Part shown: piece after piece, positions 47,273-57,025 of the stretch
Layout of the letters: every line of letters starts with the position of its first letter
How positions within the stretch are numbered: the stretch's first letter is position 1
Origin: Burkholderiaceae bacterium
GTDB taxonomy: Bacteria > Pseudomonadota > Gammaproteobacteria > Burkholderiales > Burkholderiaceae_E
Length of the DNA stretch: 64,000 nt
Assembly: GCA_023954135.1 (NCBI GenBank)
Contig: JAMLIN010000019.1
Span: 1 to 64,000, forward strand
Reading direction: 5' to 3'
Made by a program: the position numbers and the translations under genes
Notes under the pieces: generated by a model
Seen by the model: only the letters and a program-made list of their open reading frames with translations
Databases searched by the model: none
Told to the model about the DNA's origin: nothing

Positions 47273-48910
47273 ATGACCACCAATCCGTCGTTTCCCCGCT
47301 TCGAATCGCGCTGGAACCCGCGCAGCGAGCAGGCTCTGCAGCGCCGCGAGGCCATGCTGGCGCGCATCGCGCAATGGCACGCGCTGGAGCAGCGTGCCGC
47401 CGACAAGTCGGCACGGGCGCTGCCGCGCTTCGAGAAACGCGGCCAGCTCCTGCCGCGCCAGCGCGTGGCCCTGCTGCTCGATCCCGGCACGCCCTGGCTG
47501 CCGATCTGTCCGCTGGCGGGCTATGGTATCGACCACGCCGACCTGGACAAGTCGGTACCCGGCGGCGGCATGATCGCCGGGATCGGCTGGATCAGCGGTA
47601 CGCGCTGCGTGGTCCTGGCCAACGATTCCGGCATCGACGCCGGCGCCCTCCAGCGCATGGGCGCCGAGAAGACCTGGCGCGCACAGGAGATCGCGCTGCA
47701 GAACGGGCTGCCTTTCGTCCACCTGGTGGAAAGCGCGGGCGCCAACCTCATGAAGTACCGCGTGGAATTCTTCGTGCGCGGCGGGCTCCTGTTCAGGAAC
47801 CTGGCCCGCCTGTCGGCCGCGGGGATTCCGGTGGTCACCATCCAGCACGGCTCGGGCACGGCCGGCGGGGCCTACATGCCGGGCCTGTCCGATGTGGTGA
47901 TCATGGTGCGCGGCCGCTCCCGCGCCTTCCTGGCGGGGCCTCCGCTGCTCAAGGCCGCCACCGGCGAGATCGCCACCGAGGAGGAGCTCGGAGGCGCCGA
48001 GATGCACGCCACGGTGTCGGGACTGGGGGAGTACCTGGCCGAGGATGATCGCCACGCGATCGGCATCGCCCGCGATGTCATCGCCGGGCTCGACTGGGAA
48101 CCCATCGTACGGAACCGGCCGGCGCCCGAGCCCGCCCTGCCCGCGGACGACCTGCTGGCGATCATGTCCACCGACGGGCGCCAGCCGGTGGACATGCACG
48201 AGGTCATCGCGCGCCTGGTCGACGATTCGGCGATGCTCGACTTCAAGCCGCTCTACGGTGCTGCCACGGTCTGCGCCCAGGGCCGGATCGCGGGCCACAC
48301 CGTCGGCTTCATCACCAACAACGGGCCCATCGACGTGGCGGGCGCGAACAAGGCGACGCATTTCATCCAGTGGATGTGCAAGCTGGGCCAGCCGATCATC
48401 TACCTGCAGAACACCACGGGCTACATCGTCGGCAAGGACAGCGAGCAGGCCGGCATGATCAAGCACGGCTCCAAGATGATCCAGGCCGTGACCAATGCCG
48501 GGCATTTCGTTCCGCAGATCACCGTGCAGTGTGGCGCCAGCTTCGGGGCCGGCAACTACGGCATGTGCGGCCGCGCCTACGAGCCGCGCTTCCTGTTCAC
48601 CTGGCCCAACGCGCGCACCGCCGTGATGGGCGGCGAGCAGGCCGCCCAGACCATGCGCATCGTGGCCGAGGCCGGTGCCGCGCGCAAGGGCGTCGCCCTC
48701 GACCAGGCGGCGCTCGATGCGCAGACGCAGAAGATCATCCACAACTTCGAGAGCCAGGCGGACGCCTTCTACACCAGTGGCCAGATGCTCGACGACGGCG
48801 TGATCGACCCGCGCGATACGCGCGCCGTGCTCGCGCAGTGCTTGGACATCTGTGCCGATGCCCGCGCACGGGAGTTGCGGCCGCTGCAGTTCGGCGTGGC
48901 GCGCATGTGA
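47273..48910 (+). CDS. Biotin-dependent acyl-CoA carboxylase, carboxyltransferase subunit (AtuC/MccB-like)
   Basis: Carboxyltransferase half of a geranyl-CoA or 3-methylcrotonyl-CoA carboxylase, 545 residues. FEKRGQLLPRQRVALLLDPG, PGGGMIAGIGWISGTRCVVL, LVESAGANL, GSGTAGGAYMPGLSD and ATEEELGGAEMHATVSGL are N-domain blocks. PLYGAATVCAQGRIAG, YLQNTTGYIVGKDSEQAGMI, VQCGASFGAGNYGMCGRAY and WPNARTAVMGGEQAA form the C-domain. The neighbours (citronellyl-CoA-dehydrogenase-like and AtuA) favour geranyl-CoA, but the liu-type leucine pathway enzyme is nearly the same, so the substrate is inference. It pairs with the biotin subunit at 50167-52296. Confidence 0.88.
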   Translation: MTTNPSFPRFESRWNPRSEQALQRREAMLARIAQWHALEQRAADKSARALPRFEKRGQLLPRQRVALLLDPGTPWLPICPLAGYGIDHADLDKSVPGGGMIAGIGWISGTRCVVLANDSGIDAGALQRMGAEKTWRAQEIALQNGLPFVHLVESAGANLMKYRVEFFVRGGLLFRNLARLSAAGIPVVTIQHGSGTAGGAYMPGLSDVVIMVRGRSRAFLAGPPLLKAATGEIATEEELGGAEMHATVSGLGEYLAEDDRHAIGIARDVIAGLDWEPIVRNRPAPEPALPADDLLAIMSTDGRQPVDMHEVIARLVDDSAMLDFKPLYGAATVCAQGRIAGHTVGFITNNGPIDVAGANKATHFIQWMCKLGQPIIYLQNTTGYIVGKDSEQAGMIKHGSKMIQAVTNAGHFVPQITVQCGASFGAGNYGMCGRAYEPRFLFTWPNARTAVMGGEQAAQTMRIVAEAGAARKGVALDQAALDAQTQKIIHNFESQADAFYTSGQMLDDGVIDPRDTRAVLAQCLDICADARARELRPLQFGVARM

Positions 48911-48983
48911 CCCGGTCCGGGCCCACCGGTGGCTTGCGAACCGGAACCGGCACATCCGAATTTCCGAGAAAGGAGACGAACCC

Positions 48984-50162
48984 ATGCAATGGACGCACGA
49001 GCACCTGGAGGTCCAGCGCACCCTGAAGCGCTACATCGAAGCCGAGATCAATCCCCACGTCGATGAATGGGAGGAGGCCGGCATCTTTCCCGCGCACCAG
49101 GTCTTCAAGGGGCTGGGCAACCTGGGCCTGCTGGGGCTGACCAAGCCGGAGGAGTTCGGCGGCTCGGGCCTGGACTACTCCTATGCCGTGGCCATGGCCG
49201 AGACGCTGCACAACATTCCCTGCGGCGGCATCCCCATGGCGATCGGGGTGCAGACCGACATGTGCACGCCGGCGCTGGCGCGCTTCGGATCCGACGAGCT
49301 GCGCCGGGAATTCCTCGCGCCGGCCATCGCGGGCGACATGGTGGGCTGCATCGGGGTCAGCGAGCCCGGCGCCGGCTCGGACGTGTCGTCGGTGCGCACC
49401 TTCGCCCGCAAGGACGGTGACGACTACGTCATCAACGGCGAGAAGATGTGGATCACCAACAGCCTGCAGGCCGACTGGATGTGCATGCTGGCCAACACCG
49501 GTGAGCCGGTCAACGGCAACAAGCACCACAACAAGAGCCTGATCATGGTGCGCCTGCGCGAGAACGGCAAGCTCGTGCCCGGCATCACGGTGAACAGGAT
49601 CCGCAAGATCGGGATGCATTCCAGCGATACTGGCCACCTGTTCTTCGACGACGTGCGGGTGCCGCAGCGCAACCGCATCGGCGAGGAGGGCAGGGGCTTC
49701 GTCTACCAGATGCAGCAGTTCCAGGAAGAGCGCCTGTTCGCGGCGGCCTCCGGTTCGGGCGGGCTGCGCAAGCTGGTCGACCTGACCATCGAGTACGCGC
49801 AGCAACGCGAGATGTTCGGCCAGCGCCTGGCCGACATGCAGTGGTTCCAGTTCAAGATGGGCGAGCTGGCGACCGAGGTGGAATGCCTGCGCGCGCTGCT
49901 CTACCGGGCCTGCGAGCTCTATGTGTCGGGCGAGGACGTGCACGAGCTGGCCACCATGTGCAAGCTCAAGTCGGGCCGCACGAGCCGCCTGGTGGCCGAT
50001 ACCTGCCTGCAGTTCTGGGGCGGCATGGGCTTCACCTGGGACAACCGCATCTCGCGCGCCTATCGCGACGGTCGCCTCGGGTCGATCGGCGGCGGGGCCG
50101 ACGAGGTCATGCTGGGGATCCTCGCCAAGCTGATGGGCATCGCGAAGAAGCATCGAGACTGA
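48984..50162 (+). CDS. Acyl-CoA dehydrogenase, citronellyl-CoA dehydrogenase (AtuD)-like
   Basis: FAD-dependent alpha,beta-dehydrogenation of an acyl-CoA, 392 residues. INPHVDEWEEAGIFPAHQVF, LGLLGLTKPEEFGGSGLDYS, CGGIPMAIGVQTDMCTPALA and CIGVSEPGAGSDVSS are as in AtuD of Pseudomonas; GEKMWITNSLQADWMC and the C-terminal QFWGGMGFTWDN (with GGGADEVMLGI) are general family blocks. AAGGAGA lies seven bases before ATG 48984. It would produce the unsaturated substrate for the carboxylase encoded on either side. The electron acceptor should be ETF. The exact acyl group is inference from similarity and context. Confidence 0.9.
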   Translation: MQWTHEHLEVQRTLKRYIEAEINPHVDEWEEAGIFPAHQVFKGLGNLGLLGLTKPEEFGGSGLDYSYAVAMAETLHNIPCGGIPMAIGVQTDMCTPALARFGSDELRREFLAPAIAGDMVGCIGVSEPGAGSDVSSVRTFARKDGDDYVINGEKMWITNSLQADWMCMLANTGEPVNGNKHHNKSLIMVRLRENGKLVPGITVNRIRKIGMHSSDTGHLFFDDVRVPQRNRIGEEGRGFVYQMQQFQEERLFAAASGSGGLRKLVDLTIEYAQQREMFGQRLADMQWFQFKMGELATEVECLRALLYRACELYVSGEDVHELATMCKLKSGRTSRLVADTCLQFWGGMGFTWDNRISRAYRDGRLGSIGGGADEVMLGILAKLMGIAKKHRD

Positions 50163-50166
50163 GAAC

Positions 50167-52296
50167 ATGAAACGCATCCTGATCGCCAATCGCGGCGAGA
50201 TCGCACGGCGCGTGATCCGCAGCGCGCACCAGATGGGCATCGAAACGGTGGCCGTGTTCTCCGAACCCGATGCGAACGCCCTGCATGTGCGCGAGGCCGG
50301 TTTCGCCTACGCATTGGGCGGCACGAGCTCCACCGAGAGCTATCTGCGCATCGACAGGCTGCTGGCGGCGGCGAGCGCCACCGGCGCCGATGCTGTGCAT
50401 CCCGGTTACGGCTTCCTCTCCGAGAACGCCGATTTCGCGCAGGCCGTGCAGGATGCGGGCCTCGTCTGGATCGGCCCGCCGCCTGCCGCCATCCGCGCGC
50501 TGGGCAGCAAGGCTGGCGCTAAGGCGCTGGCGCGAGCGAGCGGGGTGCCCTGCCTGCCCGGCTACGATGGCGAGGATCAGGACGATGCCCTCCTGGCGCA
50601 GGAGGCCGGGCGTATCGGCTACCCGGTGATGATCAAGGCCGTGGCCGGCGGCGGCGGACGCGGCATGCGCCTGGTGATGCAGGCGGGCGAGTTCGCCGCC
50701 GCGCTGCGCAGCGCCCGCTCCGAGGCACTGGCGGGCTTCGGCGACCAGCGCGTGTTGATCGAGCGCGCCGTGCTGAGCCCGCGTCACGTCGAGATCCAGG
50801 TGTTCGCTGATACGCACGGCCAGGCGATCCACCTGGGCGAGCGCGATTGCTCGGTGCAGCGCCGGCACCAGAAGATCATCGAGGAGGCGCCCAGCCCTGC
50901 CGTGACCCCCGCCATGCGCGAGCGCATGGGCGCGAGCGCCGTGGCGCTGGCGCGCGTGGCGGGCTATGTGGGCGCCGGCACCGTCGAGTTCCTGGTCGAG
51001 GGCGAGGCCTTCTACCTGATGGAGATGAACACCCGCCTGCAGGTGGAGCATCCGGTCACCGAAGCCCTGGTCGGCCAGGACCTGGTGGCCTGGCAGATCC
51101 GGATCGCCCGTGGCGAGCCCCTGCCCTGGACGCAGGCCGATGTTCCCGACATGCAGACGCGCGGGCACGCCATCGAGGTGCGACTGTGCGCCGAGGACGA
51201 GCAGTTCGCCCCGCGCACCGGCATCGTGCGCAACCTGCACTGGCCGGCGGCCGTCGAGTTCGGCGTGCCACGGTCCGCGCCCGGCATGCCCGCGGGCGAC
51301 GGCAGCACGCTGCGCATCGATGCCTGCATCGAACCGGGAACCGAGGTGACCCCGTACTACGATTCCATGCTGGGCAAGCTCATCGTGCATGCGCCCAGCC
51401 GGGCGCAGGCGATCGATGCGCTGCGCGCCGCCTTGCGCGAGACGCGCGTGCTGGGCGTGCATACCAACCGGGCGTTCCTCGCCGCGTGCCTGGATCATCC
51501 GGTGTTTCGCGCCGGCGAGGCGCTCGTGCCCTTCCTGCAGACGGCGGCCGATGGCCTGCGCGAGAACCTGCTGGACGACGAACGCAGCGCGTTGGCGCCG
51601 GCCGTGGCTGGCATCTGCATGGCCGGCGCGGTCACGAATCCGGCGGCGGAGGGATCGACAGCCCTGACATGTCGCTACTCGCGGCCGGTGCGCATGCGTC
51701 ACCGTGGTTCCGTGCACGCCATGAACTGGCACATGGTGCGCGACGGCACCATCTGCATGGAAGCCGTCGGCCAGGCGGACGTCGGCGACGCCGCGGCTGG
51801 AGCCTCGGCCTGGCGCCTGGTGCCGAGTCCCGATCCGGCCGGTGCGATCGGCGGCATGCAATCATCGTCGATCCATGGGCGACGCGACGGGGATGCCCAT
51901 CGCTTCTTCCACCGGGATGCGGACCGGGTGCATGGCGTGTTCGCGCAACGCATGGGCATCGACGGCTGGCATGTCCAGACGAGCGACGGCGTCGAGCTCT
52001 GGCTCGATGACATCAGCCTGCATCCGGCGAGCGAAGGCGGGGCGGCGGGCGCGATCGCAGAGCTGCGTGCCCCCTTCAACGGCCTGGTGATCCGGGTCGA
52101 CGCCCGGCCCGGCGATGCGCTCGCGGCGGATGCGGCGGTCGTGGTCATCGAGTCGATGAAGCTCGAGCATTCGCTCGGCGTGCCGTCCGCCGTGCAGGTG
52201 GAAGAGGTGCTGGTCGAGGTCGGCCAGCAGGTGAGCCCCGGCCAGCTGCTGGTGCGCTTCGCGGCCGGGGAGGCCGCGACGGCGTCGGGTTCCTGA
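50167..52296 (+). CDS. Acyl-CoA carboxylase alpha subunit: biotin carboxylase plus biotin carrier (AtuF/LiuD-like)
   Basis: Carboxylates its own biotin with ATP and bicarbonate. It has 709 residues, a little longer than typical alpha subunits (about 660). The biotin carboxylase part (1-450) has ILIANRGEIARRVIRSAHQ, VHPGYGFLSENADFA, KAVAGGGGRGMRLV, ERDCSVQRRHQKIIEEAPSP and FLVEGEAFYLMEMNTRLQVE. A variable middle is followed by the biotinyl domain at the C-terminus, VIESMKLEHSLGVPS, with biotinyl-Lys in an MKL rather than MKM context. Four bases separate it from the dehydrogenase stop. It serves the carboxyltransferase at 47273-48910 and might also serve the one at 33206-34750, which has no carboxylase. 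Confidence 0.92.
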   Translation: MKRILIANRGEIARRVIRSAHQMGIETVAVFSEPDANALHVREAGFAYALGGTSSTESYLRIDRLLAAASATGADAVHPGYGFLSENADFAQAVQDAGLVWIGPPPAAIRALGSKAGAKALARASGVPCLPGYDGEDQDDALLAQEAGRIGYPVMIKAVAGGGGRGMRLVMQAGEFAAALRSARSEALAGFGDQRVLIERAVLSPRHVEIQVFADTHGQAIHLGERDCSVQRRHQKIIEEAPSPAVTPAMRERMGASAVALARVAGYVGAGTVEFLVEGEAFYLMEMNTRLQVEHPVTEALVGQDLVAWQIRIARGEPLPWTQADVPDMQTRGHAIEVRLCAEDEQFAPRTGIVRNLHWPAAVEFGVPRSAPGMPAGDGSTLRIDACIEPGTEVTPYYDSMLGKLIVHAPSRAQAIDALRAALRETRVLGVHTNRAFLAACLDHPVFRAGEALVPFLQTAADGLRENLLDDERSALAPAVAGICMAGAVTNPAAEGSTALTCRYSRPVRMRHRGSVHAMNWHMVRDGTICMEAVGQADVGDAAAGASAWRLVPSPDPAGAIGGMQSSSIHGRRDGDAHRFFHRDADRVHGVFAQRMGIDGWHVQTSDGVELWLDDISLHPASEGGAAGAIAELRAPFNGLVIRVDARPGDALAADAAVVVIESMKLEHSLGVPSAVQVEEVLVEVGQQVSPGQLLVRFAAGEAATASGS

Positions 52297-52358
52297 CGTC
52301 GGGATCACGTTCATGACCGGGGGTGCTGAGTCACCTTGGTGAATGCAGGAGCAGCAAC

Positions 52359-54149
52359 ATGAGTGAAAGGACCATCCGCATCGGCGGCGCATCGGGCTTC
52401 TGGGGCGACTCGAGCGTCGGCGCGCCCCAGCTCGTGCGCCATGGCGACATCGACTACCTGGTGTTCGACTACCTGGCCGAGCTGACCATGTCCATCCTGG
52501 CCTCGGCGCGCATGAAGAAGCCCGAGCTGGGCTACGCGACCGATTTCGTCACCGTGACCATGAAGTCGCTCATGCAGGAGATCGCGGAGAAGGGCATTCG
52601 CGTGGTCAGCAATGCCGGCGGCATGAATCCCCACGGCTGCGCCGCCGCGATCGAGGCGCTGGCGAAGGAGCAGGGGCTCGCCTTGCGCATCGCGGTGGTC
52701 GAGGGCGACGACGTGATGCCGCTCATCCCTGGCTTGCGCGAAGCCGGCATCCGCGACCTGCAGAAGGGCCGGCCGTTGCCGGACAAGGTGGTGAGCGCCA
52801 ATGCCTACCTCGGCGCGCTGCCCGTCAAGCAGGCGCTGGATGCGGGCGCGCAGATCGTCATCACCGGACGCAGCGTGGACTCGGCCGTCACGCTCGGTGT
52901 GCTGATGCACGAGTTCCAGTGGGCGGCCGACGACTTCGATCGTCTCGCGCAAGGCAGCCTGGCCGGCCACATCATCGAATGCGGCGCCCAGGCCACCGGC
53001 GGCCTGCACACCGACTGGGAGCAGGTGCCCGACTGGGCCGACATCGGCTACCCCGTGGTCGAATGCCGCGCCGACGGCAGCTTCACCGTGGGCAAGCCGC
53101 CGGACACCGGTGGCCTGGTGAGCACCGCCACGGTGGGCGAGCAGATCCTGTACGAGATCGGGGATCCGGCCGCCTACATCCTGCCCGACGTGGTGTGCGA
53201 CTTCACCCAGGTCCGGCTCAGGCAGCTCGGGCCCGACCTGGTGGAGCTTGCCGGCGCGCGCGGTCGCGCGCCCACCGATACCTACAAGGTCAGCGCGACC
53301 TACGTCGACGGCTGGCGCTGCAACGCGCAGCTGACCATCGTGGGCGTGGACGCCGTCAGAAAGGTCGAGCGTACCGCCGAGGCCATTCTCGAGCGCACCC
53401 GGCGCCTGTTCGCCGAGCAGGGCCTGGGCGACTACACGCGCACCCATGTGGACATCCTGGGCGCCGAATCGCCGTTCGGCCCGCACGCGCGGACACGCCA
53501 TACGCGCGAAGCCGTGATGCGGCTCGCCGTCACGCACGCCGACCGGGCGGCGCTGCAGCTGTTCGCGCGCGAGGTGGCGCCTGCCGGCACCAGCTGGTCG
53601 CCCGGCACCACCGGCGCCGGCGGCCGCGCCACGCCCGTGCCTTCCATCCAGCAGTACGCCTTCCTGCTCGACAAGGGCGCCCTGCGCCCCGCCGTGGTGA
53701 TGGATGGCAATCGCATCGAGGTGAGCGTTCCGCCCGGCGTGCCGCTGGCCCCGGCTCCGGACGCGAGTCCGTTGCCCATCGAGCCCATGGCCGCCGCGGC
53801 GCAGGGCGAGACGGTGGAGGTGCCGCTGATCGCCATCGCCTGGGGACGCAGCGGCGACAAGGGCGACATCTCGAACATCGGCCTCATCGCGCGCCGGCCG
53901 GAGTACCTGCCGCTGATCCGCGCGCAGGTCACGCCGCAGGCCGTCGGGCAATGGCTCGGTCACCTGGTCAAGGGACGCATCACTCGCTACGACCTGCCGG
54001 GCTTCGATGCCGTCAACCTCGTCTGCGAAGAAGCGCTCGATGGCGGCGGCATGGCATCGCTGCGCAACGATCCGCTGGGCAAGGGCATGGCGCAGATCCT
54101 GCTGACCATGCCGGTCAGGGTGCCGAAGGCCTGGGGACTCCGGGCCTGA
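52359..54149 (+). CDS. AtuA family protein (DUF1446 plus AtuA-like ferredoxin-fold domain)
   Basis: Member of the acyclic terpene utilisation AtuA family, biochemical role unknown. It has 596 residues. The DUF1446 region (about 1-450) has RIGGASGFWGDSSVGAPQLV, LVFDYLAELTMSILA, VSNAGGMNPHGCAAAIEALA, ITGRSVDSAVTLGVL and IECGAQATGG. The C-terminal 110 residues (IAIAWGRSGDKGDISNIGLI, GGGMASLRNDPLGKGMAQ) are the AtuA-like small domain. ATG 52359 has AGGAG seven bases upstream. Its stop abuts that of the convergent MFS gene in a TGATCA hexamer. Its presence is the main reason for reading the cluster as terpene-type. Confidence 0.9.
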   Translation: MSERTIRIGGASGFWGDSSVGAPQLVRHGDIDYLVFDYLAELTMSILASARMKKPELGYATDFVTVTMKSLMQEIAEKGIRVVSNAGGMNPHGCAAAIEALAKEQGLALRIAVVEGDDVMPLIPGLREAGIRDLQKGRPLPDKVVSANAYLGALPVKQALDAGAQIVITGRSVDSAVTLGVLMHEFQWAADDFDRLAQGSLAGHIIECGAQATGGLHTDWEQVPDWADIGYPVVECRADGSFTVGKPPDTGGLVSTATVGEQILYEIGDPAAYILPDVVCDFTQVRLRQLGPDLVELAGARGRAPTDTYKVSATYVDGWRCNAQLTIVGVDAVRKVERTAEAILERTRRLFAEQGLGDYTRTHVDILGAESPFGPHARTRHTREAVMRLAVTHADRAALQLFAREVAPAGTSWSPGTTGAGGRATPVPSIQQYAFLLDKGALRPAVVMDGNRIEVSVPPGVPLAPAPDASPLPIEPMAAAAQGETVEVPLIAIAWGRSGDKGDISNIGLIARRPEYLPLIRAQVTPQAVGQWLGHLVKGRITRYDLPGFDAVNLVCEEALDGGGMASLRNDPLGKGMAQILLTMPVRVPKAWGLRA

Positions 54150-55646
54150 TCAGTCGTCCAGCGGGTTGGCAAGCGGCAGGCGCAACGCGGTATAGAGCGA
54201 GAGGGCGCTCACCACGGCGGTCAGCCCGAAGGTGATCCGGAAACCGGTCTCGAGGGTGGCGAATGGCACGGCGGCGAGATCGGTCGTCGCGCCGCCGCCG
54301 GTGCCCAGGACGGCGAACAGGACGGTGCCGAGCACCGCGACCCCGACCGCTCCGCCGAGGGTTCGGGTCAGCGCTGCCGTCGCGGTCGCCACGCCGATCA
54401 GCCCGGGGCCGGCCGCCATCTGGCATGCCGCGATGGTGGCCGGCATCGTCAGCCCGACCCCGAGACCGAGGACGGCGAGCAGCACGCCGAAGCCGATGCC
54501 CGGCGCCGGCATCAGGACCGCAAGCAGCAGCAGCGCGACGAGGCAGGTCGCCTGGCCGGCGGCGAGCAGGTAGCGAAAGCTCACCATCCGCGACATCAGC
54601 TTGCCGCAGAGGATCGAACCGCAAGGCGCGGAGAACGACAACGGCACCATGGCGAGCGCAACCTGGTCAGCGCGCAGGCCATGCATCGACTGCAGTGCCA
54701 TCGGCACCAGGACGGAGGAGCCGATCATCACGAATACGCCGAGCCCGGCGACGATGCAGCACAGGGTGATGGTCCTGTTGGCGAAGAGTGACGGCGGCAG
54801 GATCGGTTCGGCGGCGCGGCGCTCCCACAGGACGAGGCCGATGCCGGCCAGCACGCCGACGGCGAAGAGCGGCACGGCCCAGGCGCCGAGCCCTTCGCGG
54901 CGTCCACCGAGCGCGGTCAGGCCGACCAGCAGGCAGGAGACGGACACGCCCAGAAGCAGGGCGCCGGCATAGTCGATCGGCCGGCGCCTGACCTCGATCG
55001 GGGCCAGGGTGCGCAGGGAGCGGCGCGCCGCGATGAAGGCGGCGATGCCCAGCGGCAGGTAGACAGCGAACACCGCGCGCCACGACAGGTACTCGGTCAG
55101 CAGGCCCCCGGCGATCGGCCCGAGCACCGCGGCGGCCATGAACACGCTGGCGAGCCAGGCCTGGTAGCGCCCGCGCAGATGGCCCGGCGCGACGTCGCCG
55201 ACGACGGTCTGCGCCAGCGGGATCAGTCCGCCGCCGCCGAGCCCCTGCAGGAGCCGGAAGGCGAGCAGTTGCGGCATCGACTGGGCGAGCGCCGCAAGGG
55301 TGGATGCGCCGATGAAGATGCAGATGGCGACGGCCAGCACCGGCCAGCGGCCGAAGAGGTCGGATAGCTTGCCGTAGATCGGCGTCGAGACGGTCGAGGC
55401 GATCAGGTAGCCGGTGGCGACCCAGGGGACCAGCTCGACATGGCCGAGATCGCGCGAGATCGCGACCAGGGCGATCGACACCACCGTCTGGTCGATCGCC
55501 GCCATGAACAGGACCGGCATCATGCCGATGACGATCCGCAGGATCTCCTCGTGCTCGTAGCGGCGCGCCGGAGGAGAACGGCGTGCCGCGGTCGCGCGCA
55601 CGCCGGAGGGCCCGCCGGGGGCCGACGGACCCTCTGAGCTGGTCAC
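54150..55646 (-). CDS. DHA2-type MFS drug exporter (14 helices)
   Basis: Proton-coupled exporter of the EmrB/QacA family, 498 residues, about 14 hydrophobic segments. [20 protein letters not shown] is motif D1 with the membrane Asp. [13 protein letters not shown] is the MFS loop motif. [20 protein letters not shown] and [20 protein letters not shown] (antiporter motif C) are clear. GTG at 55646 is the start, ten bases after the stop of the glutaryl-CoA dehydrogenase gene, so the two are likely cotranscribed. Substrate unknown. Confidence 0.9.
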   Translation of the reverse strand: MTSSEGPSAPGGPSGVRATAARRSPPARRYEHEEILRIVIGMMPVLFMAAIDQTVVSIALVAISRDLGHVELVPWVATGYLIASTVSTPIYGKLSDLFGRWPVLAVAICIFIGASTLAALAQSMPQLLAFRLLQGLGGGGLIPLAQTVVGDVAPGHLRGRYQAWLASVFMAAAVLGPIAGGLLTEYLSWRAVFAVYLPLGIAAFIAARRSLRTLAPIEVRRRPIDYAGALLLGVSVSCLLVGLTALGGRREGLGAWAVPLFAVGVLAGIGLVLWERRAAEPILPPSLFANRTITLCCIVAGLGVFVMIGSSVLVPMALQSMHGLRADQVALAMVPLSFSAPCGSILCGKLMSRMVSFRYLLAAGQATCLVALLLLAVLMPAPGIGFGVLLAVLGLGVGLTMPATIAACQMAAGPGLIGVATATAALTRTLGGAVGVAVLGTVLFAVLGTGGGATTDLAAVPFATLETGFRITFGLTAVVSALSLYTALRLPLANPLDD

Positions 55647-55656
55647 CGAAGCTCGA

Positions 55657-56856
55657 TCAGCTGAACGCCTGGATGCCGGTCTGGGCGCGACCGAGGATCA
55701 GGGCGTGGACGTCGTGCGTGCCCTCGTAGGTGTTGACCACCTCGAGGTTGACCATGTGCCGGATGATGCCGAACTCGTCGCTGATGCCGTTGCCGCCGAG
55801 CATGTCGCGCGCGAGCCGGGCGATGTCGAGCGCCTTGCCGCAGGAATTGCGTTTCAGGATCGAGGTCGTCTCGACGGCGGCGGTGCCTTCGTCCTTCATC
55901 CGGCCAAGGCGCAGGCAGCCCTGCAGGCCTAGCGTGATCTCGGTCTGCATGTCGGCGAGCTTCTTCTGGATGAGCTGGTTGGCGGCGAGCGGGCGGCCGA
56001 ACTGCTTGCGATCGAGCACGTACTGGCGCGCGGTGTGCCAGCAGCTCTCGGCGGCGCCCAGCGCCCCCCACGCGATGCCGTAGCGGGCGGAGTTGAGGCA
56101 GGTGAAGGGACCCTTGAGGCCTTCGACGCCGGGCAGCATCTGCGATTCCGGAATCTCGACCCCGTCCATCACGATCTCGCCGGTGATCGACGCGCGCAGG
56201 CCGAACTTGCCGTGGATCGCCGGCGCCGACAGGCCCTTCATCCCCTTCTCGAGGACGAATCCCTTGATGCGCCCGTCATGGTCGCCGCCGTCGCACTTCG
56301 CCCAGACGACGAAGACGTCGGCGATCGGCGAATTGGAGATCCACATCTTGTTGCCGGTCAGGCGATAGCCGCCCGCCACCGCCTTCGCGCGGGTCTCCAT
56401 CGAGCCCGGGTCGGAACCATGGTTCGGCTCGGTCAGGCCGAAGCAGCCGATCCATTCGCCGCTGGCGAGCTTCGGGAGGTACTTGCGCTTCTGCTCCTCG
56501 GTGCCGAACTCGAAGATCGGCACCATCACCAGCGAGCTCTGCACGCTCATCATGGAGCGATAGCCGGAGTCGACGCGCTCGACCTCGCGGGCGATCAGAC
56601 CGTAGGAGACGTAGTTCAGCCCGGGACCGCCGTAGGCCTCGGGAATCGTCGGTCCGAGCAGGCCGAGCGCGCCCATCTCCGGAAAGATCGCCGGGTCGGT
56701 CTTCTCGTGCCGGAAGGCTTCGAGGACACGCGGCGCGAGCTTGTCCTGGCAGTACGCGTTGGCGGCATCGCGCACCATGCGCTCGTCTTCGGTCAGCTGC
56801 GAATCGAGCAGCAGCGGGTCTTCCCAGTTGAAGGTCGCCCGGTTATGGCTGGCCAT
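55657..56856 (-). CDS. gcdH: Glutaryl-CoA dehydrogenase
   Basis: Oxidises and decarboxylates glutaryl-CoA to crotonyl-CoA in lysine, tryptophan or aromatic catabolism. It has 399 residues. [59 protein letters not shown] and [19 protein letters not shown] are typical. [21 protein letters not shown] and [20 protein letters not shown] follow, the latter with the catalytic Glu. The Arg in [10 protein letters not shown] matches this enzyme rather than generic acyl-CoA dehydrogenases. ATG 56856 has GGAG six bases upstream. The gene is divergent from msrA. Confidence 0.94.
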   Translation of the reverse strand: MASHNRATFNWEDPLLLDSQLTEDERMVRDAANAYCQDKLAPRVLEAFRHEKTDPAIFPEMGALGLLGPTIPEAYGGPGLNYVSYGLIAREVERVDSGYRSMMSVQSSLVMVPIFEFGTEEQKRKYLPKLASGEWIGCFGLTEPNHGSDPGSMETRAKAVAGGYRLTGNKMWISNSPIADVFVVWAKCDGGDHDGRIKGFVLEKGMKGLSAPAIHGKFGLRASITGEIVMDGVEIPESQMLPGVEGLKGPFTCLNSARYGIAWGALGAAESCWHTARQYVLDRKQFGRPLAANQLIQKKLADMQTEITLGLQGCLRLGRMKDEGTAAVETTSILKRNSCGKALDIARLARDMLGGNGISDEFGIIRHMVNLEVVNTYEGTHDVHALILGRAQTGIQAFS

Positions 56857-56887
56857 CGAAGTCTCCAGTGTCGGTTCCGAACTGACG

Positions 56888-56893
56888 ATTATA
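56888..56893 (-). promoter_or_regulatory. Candidate -10 box of gcdH
   Basis: The minus strand reads TATAAT at 56893-56888, about 31 bases before ATG 56856. No good -35 hexamer lies at the expected distance, so it may be activator-dependent. The surrounding sequence is clearly AT-richer than the rest of the gap. Confidence 0.45.
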
Positions 56894-57025
56894 CGATCGA
56901 CGGGCGCGCTTCTTGCGGCCAGGCGGGGCGGTTGCCAGCCGCGCCGTGGCCTGCGCAGAATCGCGGGGTCGGCGGGCCGCGCGCTGCCCGGCCCCGCTGC
57001 CGACGGCGGACCGAAGGAGGAAGAC

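Noticed and set aside
49000-54149. Reading the cluster as the leucine/isovalerate (liu) pathway
   Set aside because: Not excluded for the carboxylase alone, but the AtuA homologue and the AtuD-like dehydrogenase fit terpene-type better, and hydroxymethylglutaryl-CoA lyase and enoyl-CoA hydratase genes are absent.
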